Position numbers and translations under genes: made by a program. From DAOUBP01 sp964474695 (GTDB lineage Bacteria > Chloroflexota > Anaerolineae > CG2-30-64-16), in assembly GCA_964474695.1 (NCBI GenBank), contig CAYYTK010000006.1:62001-126000 (forward strand): a DNA stretch of 64,000 bases. Direction: 5' to 3'. Below the pieces are notes generated by a model. It searched no databases. It worked only from the letters and a program-made list of their open reading frames with translations, and was not told the DNA's origin. Positions within the stretch are counted from its first letter, which is position 1, and each line of letters begins with the position of its first letter. This document shows, piece by piece, positions 53,338 to 62,756 of the stretch.

Positions 53338-55686
53338 TTGTTTACCCTGCAGCCCGCGCCACACCCGCTCGGGCGTCAGCGGGAACTCGTCGAAGCGCAC
53401 CCCGGTCGCGTCATAGACCGCGGCGCAGACGGCGGCTGCCGCGGGTAGGTAGGGCATCTCCCCCATGCCGCGCGCGCCGAACGGGCCGTTGGGATCGGGC
53501 ACCTCGACGATCAGTGCATCCATCTGATCCGGCACATCCAGCACGGTCGGGATCAGGTAGGTGCTGAGTTTGTCGGTGAGCACCCGTCCCTCCCGCGTCT
53601 TCCACTCCTCCTGGATCGCGTACCCCAATGCCTGCACTGCCGCGCCCTCGATCTGGCCCGTCACCTGCTGTGGATTGATGGCCTGGCCCACGTCATCGGC
53701 GCTGATGAAGCGCTCCACCTTGACTTGCCCGGTTTCGGTGTCGACGGCCACGAACGCCACCTGGGCTACGTAGCCGTACGCGAAATTGGGCTTCCCCTGG
53801 CCGGTATCGTGATCCAGCGGCGTAGTCTTGGGGGCCAGGTAGACGTATTCACCGATGGCCGGCCGCTCTTCGTTCCGCCAGGCTGCCAGCGCCTTCTCGG
53901 CGGCCCCGCGCACCGCGTTGCCGCTCATGTAGGTGAGTCGCGAAGCGGATGCACTGCCTGAGCTGCCCATCTGCGCCGTGTCGGATGCGATCACCTTCAC
54001 CCGCCCAAACGGCACCTCCAGCACCTCGGCAGCCACCTGCGCGATGATGGTATGATTGCCCTGGCCGCAGTCCGCCCCGGCAAAGTAAACCACCGCCTCT
54101 GCGATCTCGCTCCCGCCGCGCGCCTCCACGCGGGCGTAACTGTTCTCCTGGTAGCCGAACGAGAAGCCGACGTTCTTGAAGCCCGCCGCAAAGCCGATGC
54201 CGCGGGCGATCTGCGGATCGCTTGCGTGTTGCGCATTGCGTGTTGCGTGATTCGCTGATTCGCTGATTCGCTGATTCGTTGATTCGCCGTTTCGCTGATT
54301 CGCAGGCCTGTGCCAATGCCGCGGCATGCATGCCGCTTCATCCTGTGTCCATCCGGCAGCTTTCGCGGCCGTGATGATGGTCTTGGTCAAGCCAACGCCG
54401 CCGGGGATAGGTGTGCCAACAATGAGCAGGCTCTCATCGGTCAGGATGTTCCGCAGCCGGATCTCAACCGGGTCGAGGCCTAAGGCTTCGGCCAGTTTAT
54501 CCATCTGGCTTTCGGCCGCGAAGTGGCCCTGGGGTCCGCCGAAGCCGCGGAACGCCGCGCCTGGCACGTGGTTGGTGTAGACGGCGTAGGTGTCCACCGC
54601 AGCATTCGGGATGTCATACGGCCCCGTGCAGGTCAGGGTGGTGTTGCCCAACACCTTGTTGCTGGTGTACATGTAGGCCCCGCCATCGGCGATGACCTTG
54701 ACCTCGACGGCGGTCAGCCTGCCATCACGCTTCGCGCCCCAGCGGGTGTAGATCTTCATGGCGTGGCGTTTGCCGTGGCCGATGATCGATTCTTCGCGGC
54801 TCCAGATCGTCTTGATCGGTCGCCTGATGCCGCGCTGCGCCAGCCGCCAGACTGCCAGCGCCAGGGTGATCTGAACCGACATGTCCTCGCGGCCGCCGAA
54901 CGCACCGCCGATGGCCGGATAGATCACGCGCACCTGTTCCTTGGGGATGCCCAGCGCGTGCGCGATCTGTCCTTGATCCTCGTGGGTCCATTGGCCCGCA
55001 ACCTCGACCGTGATGCGTCCTGCGTCATCCAGATAGGCCACACCGGCCTCGGGCTGGAGGTAAGCGTGTTCTTGCACCGGGGTCTGATAGACCCCCTCGA
55101 TGATGACGCCGCCTTCGTCGGCAGCCTCCCGGAAGCCCGCCTCGACATCGCCCTTGCGGATGCGATACGCATAGCACACGTTATTCGCGCTGTGCGGATG
55201 GAGTTGATAGGGCACTGGCCGCGCAGGATCGGCCGCGCTTAATCCGCCGGCCAACGACGGCGCAGCTTCCTCGGGGTCGAGCACGACCGGCAGATCCTCC
55301 CACTCGATCCGGATCAGCTTGCAGGCCGCGCGTGCCTGTGTTTCGGTCTCTGCCACCACCAGCGCCACCTGGTCCCCCACAAAGCGGGCCACGTCGGCGC
55401 CAGGCTTGTCCGAGCCGGGGCCGCAGAGCACCGGCTGGTCCTTGATCTGCAGGCCATATTCGTTCACCGGCACATCTTTGGATGTGAACACCGCCACGAC
55501 GCCAGGGGCGGTTTCGGCCGCAGCCGTCTCGATGCTGAGGACGCGCGCATGCGGCCGTCCGGCGAACAGCGTCGCCATATGCAACATGTCCGGGTAGACG
55601 ATATCCCCGGGGTAAAGCGTCTTCCCGGTCACCTTGCCGGGCGCATCGATGCGGACAGCATTCTTGCCTACCATGTGGTAACTCAT
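53329..55686 (-). CDS. Xanthine dehydrogenase-like molybdenum hydroxylase large subunit
   Basis: The 785-residue protein has the molybdopterin domains of the XdhA/XdhD type: GAFGGREDMSVQ, RGFGGPQGHFAAESQMDKLAE, GQGNHTIIAQVAAEVLEV and a C-terminal GMGEMPYLPAAAAV with the active-site Glu. Context with ygfK, ssnA and a YqeC-MocA gene suggests a selenium-dependent purine hydroxylase. A segment at residues ~462-494 (NQRNGESTNQRISES) is derived from a DNA repeat and looks inserted. The ATG at 55686 overlaps the stop of the FAD/2Fe-2S gene. Confidence 0.85.
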   Translation of the reverse strand: MSYHMVGKNAVRIDAPGKVTGKTLYPGDIVYPDMLHMATLFAGRPHARVLSIETAAAETAPGVVAVFTSKDVPVNEYGLQIKDQPVLCGPGSDKPGADVARFVGDQVALVVAETETQARAACKLIRIEWEDLPVVLDPEEAAPSLAGGLSAADPARPVPYQLHPHSANNVCYAYRIRKGDVEAGFREAADEGGVIIEGVYQTPVQEHAYLQPEAGVAYLDDAGRITVEVAGQWTHEDQGQIAHALGIPKEQVRVIYPAIGGAFGGREDMSVQITLALAVWRLAQRGIRRPIKTIWSREESIIGHGKRHAMKIYTRWGAKRDGRLTAVEVKVIADGGAYMYTSNKVLGNTTLTCTGPYDIPNAAVDTYAVYTNHVPGAAFRGFGGPQGHFAAESQMDKLAEALGLDPVEIRLRNILTDESLLIVGTPIPGGVGLTKTIITAAKAAGWTQDEAACMPRHWHRPANQRNGESTNQRISESANHATRNAQHASDPQIARGIGFAAGFKNVGFSFGYQENSYARVEARGGSEIAEAVVYFAGADCGQGNHTIIAQVAAEVLEVPFGRVKVIASDTAQMGSSGSASASRLTYMSGNAVRGAAEKALAAWRNEERPAIGEYVYLAPKTTPLDHDTGQGKPNFAYGYVAQVAFVAVDTETGQVKVERFISADDVGQAINPQQVTGQIEGAAVQALGYAIQEEWKTREGRVLTDKLSTYLIPTVLDVPDQMDALIVEVPDPNGPFGARGMGEMPYLPAAAAVCAAVYDATGVRFDEFPLTPERVWRGLQGKQAP
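54205..54303. repeat. Large in-frame TTCGCTGA repeat block in xdhA
   Basis: The block combines GGGCGATCTGCGGATCGC, TTGCGTGTTGCG units and about six units of TTCGCTGA. It encodes ~33 residues that do not match the hydroxylase family. It shares units with 57042-57086, 56184-56215 and 42569-42645. Confidence 0.8.
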
Positions 55687-57140
55687 TGGTGTGCCTCCCT
55701 TCCCACTGTCGCGCGCTCGATCGCCTCCAGGATCTTGTAGTACCCCGTGCAGCGGCACAGGTTGCCGGTGAGCGCCTGTTTGATCTGGTCGGCGGTAGGC
55801 TGCGGGTATTCTTCGAGCAGATTTGCAGCCGACATCAGGATGCCGGGGGTGCAGTAGCCGCACTGGACGGCCGCAGCGTCGATGAAAGCCTGTTGAATCG
55901 GATGGAGTTGGCCTGCTGTCGCCGCCAATCCTTCCACCGTGACAACCTCGCAACCTTCGGCCCGCTCTGCCGGCACCAGGCAGCTCATCACCGCCACGCC
56001 ATCCAGCCAGACCGTGCACGCGCCGCATTCGCCCTCGGCGCAGCCTTCTTTCGTCCCAGTCAGCCCGGCATCCTCCCGCAAGGCACGTAGCAGCGTCTTC
56101 CCGTGGGTGTTGGGTAGGCTGGTAGGCTTGCCGTTCAGGATCAGAGAGATCGGCGATTGGGGGTTGGAAACTGGTAGAGCTGCATTCGCTGATTCGTTGA
56201 TTCGCTGATTCGCTTTCCCCTGCAACAACACCGGCTGCTCCGGCCAGCCCTCCCGTTCCGTGCCGTCGCGCAGTTGGCGCAAGGCACGGGCCGTGAGCAC
56301 CCGCACCATGTCGCGGCGATAGTCGGCGCTGCCTCGGATGTCGGAAATGGGGCGGGCTGCGGCTGCGGTCAATTCCGCCGCGCGGTCGATGACCTCATCG
56401 GTAAGCCCCTTGTCGGCCAGGAAGGCTTCTGCCTCCCCCGCGCGTACGATGGTCGGTGCGACGGAGCCGAGAGCGATGCGGGCGCGTGATATATGGTCTT
56501 CAGCAAAGTCTACGATCACCGCGACATTCACGACGCTGATCGCCTGCGCCTGTCGCAGGCCGAGCTTCAGGAACGTGCCGCGCTCGGTCGGCTTGAGGGC
56601 CGGGACATTGATGCGAACGAGCATCTCGTCGGCCTGGAGCGCGGTCTTTCGGACGCCGCGGAAGAACTCGGCGCAGCTCAGGGTGCGCTCTCCCCGCGCG
56701 CTGCTGGCCAGGGTAAAGGTGGCGTCCATGGCCCACAGCGGCGCGATGGTGTCGTTGGCCGGGCTGGCGGTGATGCAGTTGCCGGCCACGGTGCCGCGGT
56801 TGCGGATTTGCGGCGCACCTACCAGCCAGCAGGCCCGTGCCAGCGGAAATGCATCGGCCACCGCATCGGGCATGCCTACCACCTGATTGTGGGTGACATT
56901 CGCGCCCAGGTGGAAGGCGCCGTTATTGCGTTCAATGGCGTCTAGCCCGGGGATGCGTGAGACATCGATAATCGTCTCCGGTGTCCGCACCCCGCGCTCG
57001 ATCTCCAGGATCAGATCGGTGCCGCCCGCAATGAGACGGGCGGTCTGCGGATCGTTTGCGTGTTGCGGGCGATCTGCGGATCGCTTAAGCAGGTCCAACG
57101 CTTCAGCGATGCTGCCCGGCGCGTAATAGGTATGCCACAT
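55683..57140 (-). CDS. Molybdenum hydroxylase FAD-binding and 2Fe-2S subunits fused in one chain
   Basis: The 485-residue protein has an N-terminal FAD domain with IAGGTDLILEIERGV and NRGTVAGNCITASPANDT, and a C-terminal ferredoxin-like domain with CAEGECGACTVWLDG (first 2Fe-2S) and CGYCTPGILM plus GNLCRCTGYYKI (second 2Fe-2S). In most xanthine dehydrogenases of this type these are separate subunits. Two repeat-derived segments are visible: ADRPQHANDPQTA near residue 25 and NQRINESANAALPVSNPQSP between the domains. Confidence 0.85.
   Translation of the reverse strand: MWHTYYAPGSIAEALDLLKRSADRPQHANDPQTARLIAGGTDLILEIERGVRTPETIIDVSRIPGLDAIERNNGAFHLGANVTHNQVVGMPDAVADAFPLARACWLVGAPQIRNRGTVAGNCITASPANDTIAPLWAMDATFTLASSARGERTLSCAEFFRGVRKTALQADEMLVRINVPALKPTERGTFLKLGLRQAQAISVVNVAVIVDFAEDHISRARIALGSVAPTIVRAGEAEAFLADKGLTDEVIDRAAELTAAAARPISDIRGSADYRRDMVRVLTARALRQLRDGTEREGWPEQPVLLQGKANQRINESANAALPVSNPQSPISLILNGKPTSLPNTHGKTLLRALREDAGLTGTKEGCAEGECGACTVWLDGVAVMSCLVPAERAEGCEVVTVEGLAATAGQLHPIQQAFIDAAAVQCGYCTPGILMSAANLLEEYPQPTADQIKQALTGNLCRCTGYYKILEAIERATVGREAHQ
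56148..56215. repeat. In-frame repeat in the FAD/2Fe-2S linker
   Basis: GGCGATTGGGGGTTGGAAAC followed by TTCGCTGA/TTCGTTGA units encodes NQRINESANAALPVSNPQSP between the FAD and 2Fe-2S domains. The frame is intact. Confidence 0.75.
57042..57086. repeat. In-frame GATCTGCGGATCG repeat near the FAD-domain start
   Basis: Two copies of the TCTGCGGATCG unit separated by TTTGCGTGTTGCGGGCGA encode ADRPQHANDPQTA close to the N-terminus of the FAD domain. The same unit appears at 54208-54222. Confidence 0.75.
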
Positions 57141-57158
57141 AATCGTCCTCTTATTAAC

Positions 57159-58490
57159 TCATCCAACCCGCTTCCACACGTTCACCGCCAGTTCCCGGGC
57201 CTTCGCCATGATGGCCTCCTCATCCAGGGTGACGAGCTTTTTGTCGGCCATCAGCACCTTGCCGGAGGCAATGGTGTGCGTGACGTGCGCGCCGTCGACG
57301 CCGAAGAGGATCTGCCACGGCAGGTTGCCCGCGCTCAGCGGCGTGGGCGGAGCGTAGTCCAGCAGCATGATATCGGCGAACGCGCCGGGAGCCAACGCCC
57401 CCACCGGTTTCGGGAAGAACCGCTTTGCCAGGTTGGCGTTGTTGGGATAGGCCATTTGCAGCACGACGTCTCCCGGCATGGCCTGGGGGTTCTGAGTGTT
57501 GTGCTTGTGCACCAGGTACGCGGTCTTCATCTCATCGAACATGCAGTTGGAGAAGCCGTCGTTGCCCAGCGCCACCGGGATGCCGCGGGCCAGCATGCCG
57601 GCCACATCGGGCAGTCCGACGGCGTTGTTCATGTTGGAGCGCGGTTGATGCGTCACCAGCGTCCCGGTCTCGCGCAGGATATCCTTCTCGTATTCGTCCA
57701 GGTGCACGCAGTGCACGGCGATCGACTTGGGGCCGAGGATGCCCAGCCGGTTCAGGCGCTCCACCACGCGCTGGTTGTGCTGGCGCAGGCTGAGGTCCTG
57801 GTCTGCTTTGCCCTCAGCGACATGGATGTGGTAGCCGGTGTCCAGCCCTTCGGCTGCGGCAACGCTGGCCTCCAGCGTCTCGTCCGAGCAGGTGAACGCG
57901 GCGTGCAACCCAAAGGATGCGCTCAGTTGTGGATCTTTTTCCTTGCGGCAGCGCTTGAGGAAGCGGACGTTTTCCGCGATGCCGGCCCTGGCGCCATCCA
58001 TCCCGTTGCGGTCGGTAACCTCGTAACACAAGCTGGCGCGCAACCCTGTGTCCTTCACCGCATCCGCGATGATGTCCAGGCTGCCGTCGATCGCGTTGGG
58101 GCTGGCGTGATGGTCGATCAGCATCGTGCAGCCGTGGCGCACCGCATCCACCAGGCAGATCAGCGCGCTGTAGCGGATATCATCCCACAACAGGGCCAGA
58201 TCCAGCTTCCACCACAGTTTCTCGAGGATTTCCATGAAGTTGGTGGCGGGCGTGCCGGGGATCGCCATGCCGCGCGAAAACGCGCCGTAGAAGTGCGTGT
58301 GCCCACAGAGCATTCCGGGCATCACGATCTTGCCGCGCGCGTCCAGGCGTTGTGCCCCCGGATACTTGGCTGCCAGCTCCGCCGTCGTGCCGACCTCGAC
58401 GATGGTGTCGCCTTCCCAGTAAACCGCACCGTCCGTGAACTCGCGATTCGTCTTGTCAAAGGTGAAAATGTGTCCGTTGGTGATGAGCAT
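57159..58490 (-). CDS. ssnA: SsnA-like amidohydrolase, putative aminohydrolase
   Basis: The 443-residue protein has the amidohydrolase metal site CGHTHFYGAFSRGM (HxH) with further His in DHHASPNAIDGS, HIHVAEGKAD and HCVHLDEYEKD. The order and length match the SsnA family, which is found with ygfK and xdh genes of purine catabolism and resembles guanine deaminase/chlorohydrolases. The ATG at 58490 begins MLITNGHIFTFDK. It is 18 bp upstream of the FAD/2Fe-2S gene. Confidence 0.85.
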   Translation of the reverse strand: MLITNGHIFTFDKTNREFTDGAVYWEGDTIVEVGTTAELAAKYPGAQRLDARGKIVMPGMLCGHTHFYGAFSRGMAIPGTPATNFMEILEKLWWKLDLALLWDDIRYSALICLVDAVRHGCTMLIDHHASPNAIDGSLDIIADAVKDTGLRASLCYEVTDRNGMDGARAGIAENVRFLKRCRKEKDPQLSASFGLHAAFTCSDETLEASVAAAEGLDTGYHIHVAEGKADQDLSLRQHNQRVVERLNRLGILGPKSIAVHCVHLDEYEKDILRETGTLVTHQPRSNMNNAVGLPDVAGMLARGIPVALGNDGFSNCMFDEMKTAYLVHKHNTQNPQAMPGDVVLQMAYPNNANLAKRFFPKPVGALAPGAFADIMLLDYAPPTPLSAGNLPWQILFGVDGAHVTHTIASGKVLMADKKLVTLDEEAIMAKARELAVNVWKRVG

Positions 58491-58514
58491 GGTTGTTCTC
58501 CTGATTTCTTTGCT

Positions 58515-58563
58515 CCACAAACCAGGTGGCGACCTTCGGTCGTCCGAAAAACCTGGTTTGTGG
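58515..58563. repeat. Inverted repeat with ACAAACCAGGT core
   Basis: CCACAAACCAGGT (58515-58527) is complementary to ACCTGGTTTGTGG (58551-58563), with a small inner hairpin. It lies in the gap between ygfK and ssnA and shares its core with the palindrome at 44843-44891. Confidence 0.8.
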
Positions 58564-58574
58564 AACAAGTTTCC

Positions 58575-61500
58575 TTACAACACCAGATGCGGCAGCGTCT
58601 CGGTCACGCCCTTCAGCAGCACCGCCATCTCGGCGGCGTCGCGCAGGGAGAGGGAACCGGTGAACGGGCCCTGGGCCGCCATCGCCTTGACCTCGAACGC
58701 CGGGGTCAGGGTGACGCGCGCCTCCGGGCACTCGTAGACCAGGTGGCCGTTCTCGCGCGCCAGGCTCGATTCGCGGCCCATGTCGCGGTGACGTATGATG
58801 CCATCCGTGATCCTGTAGGCGTTGTGGTTCTCGGCCAGAAAGTCCTTCTCGTTGAGGAACAACCGTGGCTTATCCAGCCAGGGCTGGCCGTGGTGCACGC
58901 AGAAGGTGGTGCAGTCACCGCACGCGTTGCAGAAGTCGTTGATGTTGACGATCTGCCGCTCCTGCCCGATGACGAAGCGTTCATAGCCGACAACGCGTAA
59001 CGCAGATGGTTCAAGGATGCCAACTTTGGCCACATAGGCCAGCCGCGGCAGCATCACGTCCACGGGCCGCATCAGGAAGGTCTGATTCGCGCGGTTCGGG
59101 CAGACCTCGACGCACTTATCGCAGAAGGAGGTGCATTGCACACAGCGGGCTGCTTCGGTTTCCGCTTGCTCCCTGGTGAAGCTCAGGTCGATCAGGTCGA
59201 AGCTTTGGCGCAGCTCGATGGGCAGCATCTGGGTCTTCACCTGCGGCGCCTTGCGTGCCCGCACGTGCTTGGTCTTCACGATCTCTTCGGCGGAAAGCCT
59301 CGGCTTACCGGCCAGCGGTTGGCTGAACGGGAGGCCGAACTGCCAGCAGATCGACTCGGCCGCGCGGCGGCCGCCGGCGCATGCCGCGATGATGCTCTCC
59401 GGGCCGGCCTCGGCCGCGTCGCCGCCCGCATACACGCCGGGCACTCCGGTGCCGCCGCTGGCATGCTCGATCGCGATGCCGCCATCGCTGCACACCGTCA
59501 CCAGGCTGCCGTCCAGGAGCCGGAAGTCGGGGTTTTGCCCCACGGCCACGATGACGGTGTCACACGGGATCTGGAACTCGCTGCCGGGGATAACCACCGG
59601 CTTGCGGCGGCCATCTGGCCCGGGCTCGCCCAGTTTATTGCGGGTGCACTCCAGCGCCACGACTTTGCCAGTCTCATCCCGCACCACGCGGGCCGGCGAA
59701 GTGAGTTCCAGCAACTCGTTGCCCTCTTCCAGCGCACCTTCGATCTCCTCCAGGCTGGCCGGCATCTCCTGGCGGGTGCGGCGATAGACGATCGTGGTGG
59801 GGTTCCCGGTGAGACGCTGCGAGGTGCGCACCGCGTCCATAGCGGTGTCGCCGCCTCCGATCACCAGCGCCTTCTTGCCCAGGTCGGGCCGCTCCCCGCG
59901 GCGGGCGCGATCGAGCAGGTTAAGCGCCGCGTACACGCCCGGGCCTTCGACGCCGGGGACGCGCAGCGGGGTGTCGCGTTGGAAACCCACCGCCACGTAT
60001 ACCGCATCGAAGCCCTGCTCGAGCAGCTTCTCCGGCGCCCCGGTGATGGGATGGTTCAGTTCGAGCTTCACACCCATCTTCAGGATGCGGTCGACGTCGC
60101 GCTGGATCGTGTCCCACGGCAGCCGGAACACCGGCACCATGCGCATCATGCCGGCGATGACGTCCTTGGCCTCGAAGATGGTCACATCGACGCCGTTCAG
60201 CGCCAGGTAGAACGCGGCCGACCAGCCGGATGGCCCGGAGCCGATCACCGCCACCTTCTTGCCCACCTTGTCTTGGGGGATCAGTGGCGCGACCGTGCCG
60301 TTCTCCTCGGCGTAGCGCTTCAACGCGCGGATCGCGACCGTTTCCTCGTAATCGTTGCGCACGCAGCGGGTCTGGCACAGGTGGTTGCACACGTAGCCGG
60401 TGACGCCGGGCAGCGGATTGCGGGCCAGGATGACCTCCAGCGCCTTGTCCGGGTCGCCTTCCTTGATCCACCAGTTGTACTCCGGCACATCCTGGCACAC
60501 CGCGCACTGCTCCATACACGGCGCGGTGATGCAGTCCCACAGCCCCAGCCCCGACTTCACCTTGGGCAAGCCGTAGGGCACGTATTCTTTTTTCCACCGG
60601 TGATCAGTCAACGCGGCCGCGGCGGCTGCCTTGACATTATCGAGTTTGTTGGCGGAAAACTCAGCCAGGTCCTTTGCGCCTGCGGCTGCCATTGCGGCGC
60701 CCAGGTTCTCCAGCCACTGGCCGAACCGGGCGTAGCCGCCGGGTTTCAGCAGGTCAGAGCAGGCGGTGATAGGCACCGGGCCGCACGATGCGATCGTGGC
60801 GATGTTCAACGCATCCGCGCCGGCCGAGTAGGAAACGCGCAGGTTTCCGTTGAACTCGTGGGCCAGTTTGTTGAACAGGTTCATGGTGACGGGGTAGAGC
60901 GCGCGGCCCGACATATACATCTCATCGCCCGGCATCACCTGTTTGTGGTTGTGCATGGCCAGGGTGTTGCTCAGCTTCACGCCGAAGGCCAGCCCCTCCT
61001 GCGCCGCGACCTTCTGCATCCGGCCGATCAGCCCGACTGCCTTATCGTAGGCAATGTCGTGCTCGAACACCGAATCAGGGATGTAAATCTCATGGAAACC
61101 GAGCGCGTTATGCAGGATGTCGAGCACCCGGTCTTTGCCCAAGAGCGTCGGGTTCATCTTAACAATAGTGTGCAGCCTGCGCTCGGTCAGCAGATACTCC
61201 GCGATGCGCTCGATCTCGTCAGGCGGGCAGCCGTGCATGGTGGAGAGGGTGATGCTGTTGGCGATTTGGTCGGGAATCTCGATATCGGAAAACTGTGGGA
61301 AGTCGCGGCGCAGGATGGCCTTGATCTGGGCTACTTCCTCAGTCGCGTCCTCCATCTTTCTCATGAAGGTCTGCACCCGCGGGCTCTGAATCCCCTCCAG
61401 GTTATAGCCAACGCTCATATCGAAGATGGTGCCCACCGGCGCGACGCCCTCCCAGCCTAACAGCCGGGGCAGGATATGCACCAGGGCCCACGCCACCACA

Positions 61501-61874
61501 TATTCGTGCGCGGACTCTTCCAGCTTCAGCTCTTGCGACCACTCGACGTTGTACCCCTCGTCCTCCATGTCGATGCACGGCCGGGGGATTTCCAGCTCGT
61601 CGAGGATCTGCACCGTCTTCAGCTCGATGAAGCGGCCGCCACAGAGCCAGGCAGAGATGATGTTTTGGCTGAGCTGCGTGTGCGGGCCGGCCGACGGACC
61701 GATGGGCGTGGCCAGGTGCTTGCCATAAACGTCAGGAACCGCGACGGGGGCGTCGGCCTTGGGGGTGTAGAAGAGCGACTTGTGGATTCCGAAGATGGAT
61801 TGCGTCGCCTCAAATTCCTTCAGAATCCGACGCAATTGGACGGCGAAAGGTTGGATCATCAAGTAGTCGGACAT
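58575..61874 (-). CDS. ygfK: YgfK-type putative selenate reductase/oxidoreductase subunit
   Basis: The 1099-residue protein has an N-terminal dihydroorotate-dehydrogenase-like domain (THTQLSQNIISAW region, GCPPDEIERIAEYLL), a GltD-like FAD/NAD domain with AVIGSGPSGWSAAFYLA and ALVIGGGDTAMDAVR, and C-terminal 4Fe-4S clusters (CVQCTSFCDKCVEVCPNR; CNACGDCTTFC). This is the layout of E. coli YgfK, associated with selenium-dependent purine hydroxylases. Its exact reaction is not established. It lies between ssnA and an alpha/beta hydrolase gene in one transcript. Confidence 0.9.
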   Translation of the reverse strand: MSDYLMIQPFAVQLRRILKEFEATQSIFGIHKSLFYTPKADAPVAVPDVYGKHLATPIGPSAGPHTQLSQNIISAWLCGGRFIELKTVQILDELEIPRPCIDMEDEGYNVEWSQELKLEESAHEYVVAWALVHILPRLLGWEGVAPVGTIFDMSVGYNLEGIQSPRVQTFMRKMEDATEEVAQIKAILRRDFPQFSDIEIPDQIANSITLSTMHGCPPDEIERIAEYLLTERRLHTIVKMNPTLLGKDRVLDILHNALGFHEIYIPDSVFEHDIAYDKAVGLIGRMQKVAAQEGLAFGVKLSNTLAMHNHKQVMPGDEMYMSGRALYPVTMNLFNKLAHEFNGNLRVSYSAGADALNIATIASCGPVPITACSDLLKPGGYARFGQWLENLGAAMAAAGAKDLAEFSANKLDNVKAAAAAALTDHRWKKEYVPYGLPKVKSGLGLWDCITAPCMEQCAVCQDVPEYNWWIKEGDPDKALEVILARNPLPGVTGYVCNHLCQTRCVRNDYEETVAIRALKRYAEENGTVAPLIPQDKVGKKVAVIGSGPSGWSAAFYLALNGVDVTIFEAKDVIAGMMRMVPVFRLPWDTIQRDVDRILKMGVKLELNHPITGAPEKLLEQGFDAVYVAVGFQRDTPLRVPGVEGPGVYAALNLLDRARRGERPDLGKKALVIGGGDTAMDAVRTSQRLTGNPTTIVYRRTRQEMPASLEEIEGALEEGNELLELTSPARVVRDETGKVVALECTRNKLGEPGPDGRRKPVVIPGSEFQIPCDTVIVAVGQNPDFRLLDGSLVTVCSDGGIAIEHASGGTGVPGVYAGGDAAEAGPESIIAACAGGRRAAESICWQFGLPFSQPLAGKPRLSAEEIVKTKHVRARKAPQVKTQMLPIELRQSFDLIDLSFTREQAETEAARCVQCTSFCDKCVEVCPNRANQTFLMRPVDVMLPRLAYVAKVGILEPSALRVVGYERFVIGQERQIVNINDFCNACGDCTTFCVHHGQPWLDKPRLFLNEKDFLAENHNAYRITDGIIRHRDMGRESSLARENGHLVYECPEARVTLTPAFEVKAMAAQGPFTGSLSLRDAAEMAVLLKGVTETLPHLVL

Positions 61875-61884
61875 GGGCTATCTC

Positions 61885-62745
61885 CTAAATAGCGTTCAGC
61901 CAGTTCACCATATAGGCCAATACCTCAGCCTTCTCGGGCTCATTGTGCGTCTCGTGGTAGAACCCCTCCCACAGCTTGAGTGTACACTTGTCGCCCGGCG
62001 CCTTGGCGGCGAATTCCTCCGAAGCCTTGGCTGATGTGAGTGCATCTTTAGTGCCGTGGACCAGTAAGAGCGGCAAGGTAAACTCGGGGGCGTGTGCTAT
62101 CGCCCACTCGCCGGCATCCAGCATGCCGGTCGCCAGGCGCACTGAGATCCTGTCGTGGACGAGCGGATCGCTGGTGTAAGCGCGAATTACCTCTGGATCG
62201 CGTGCCAGCCCGTCGAGCGCCAGGCCGTTCGCCATCTGCACGCCAGGATAAAGCCGGTTCATTATCTTTGCCAGGGCCACCTGTAGCGGCGGCAGTGGAT
62301 TCGTTACGCGCAGGCCAGGGCTGGTGGCGACCACGCCGGCGATCGTTGGCTTTCGGCGGAGGGCATAATTCAGAACCAGGTTGCCGCCCAGGCTGTGCCC
62401 ATACAGGAAACGCGGCAGGCCGGGGTAGCGCGCTGCCGCCTCATCCAGTAAGCGGCCGATATCATCCATGAGCGCGTCATACGTCGGCGTATGGCCGCGC
62501 GGCCCGCCCGATTTGCCGTGCCCGCGCAAATCGAAACCCAGCAGCGCGTAGCCGGCGTCGTTCAGCGTCGCGGCAACGTGTGCATAACGCCCCGTGTGCT
62601 CACCCAGGCCATGCACCAGGCAGACCACTGCCCTCGGCGAAGCATCCGGCTCCCAACCTTGAAAATAGAACGTGTGATTATCCGGGGATTGCGACGCTGG
62701 CGATTGCGCCAACGGCGATGCCTTGCTGAATTCGATGCGCTGCAT
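61885..62745 (-). CDS. Alpha/beta hydrolase, monoacylglycerol lipase-like
   Basis: The 286-residue protein has the oxyanion VHGLGEHTGRY, nucleophile motif YGHSLGGNLVLNYALR and a C-terminal HETHNEPEK with the catalytic His. It resembles monoacylglycerol lipase-type hydrolases (Hydrolase_4). N-terminal residues ASPLAQSPASQSPDN derive from a DNA repeat (about 62683-62720). It lies 10 bp upstream of ygfK, so it belongs to the purine operon. The substrate is unknown. Confidence 0.82.
   Translation of the reverse strand: MQRIEFSKASPLAQSPASQSPDNHTFYFQGWEPDASPRAVVCLVHGLGEHTGRYAHVAATLNDAGYALLGFDLRGHGKSGGPRGHTPTYDALMDDIGRLLDEAAARYPGLPRFLYGHSLGGNLVLNYALRRKPTIAGVVATSPGLRVTNPLPPLQVALAKIMNRLYPGVQMANGLALDGLARDPEVIRAYTSDPLVHDRISVRLATGMLDAGEWAIAHAPEFTLPLLLVHGTKDALTSAKASEEFAAKAPGDKCTLKLWEGFYHETHNEPEKAEVLAYMVNWLNAI
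62683..62720. repeat. In-frame GGCGATTGCG repeat in the alpha/beta hydrolase
   Basis: GGGGATTGCGACGCTGGCGA and related units encode LAQSPASQSPDN near the N-terminus of the hydrolase. The unit resembles the GGCGATTGGGGGTTGG block at 56150. Confidence 0.6.
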
Positions 62746-62756
62746 CGGACAGCTCC

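Noticed and set aside
54241..54303. Possible CRISPR array
   Set aside because: Units are about 8 bp in direct tandem with no unique spacers, and the block lies inside a coding frame.
57060..59000. 646-codon plus-strand frame opposite ssnA and the FAD/2Fe-2S gene
   Set aside because: It covers several real genes on the other strand and shows no recognisable domain.
59136..61460. 774-codon open frame on the plus strand opposite ygfK
   Set aside because: It is antisense to a gene with full-length domain matches; long antisense frames are expected at this GC content, and the translation shows no domain and many Arg/His/Ala runs.
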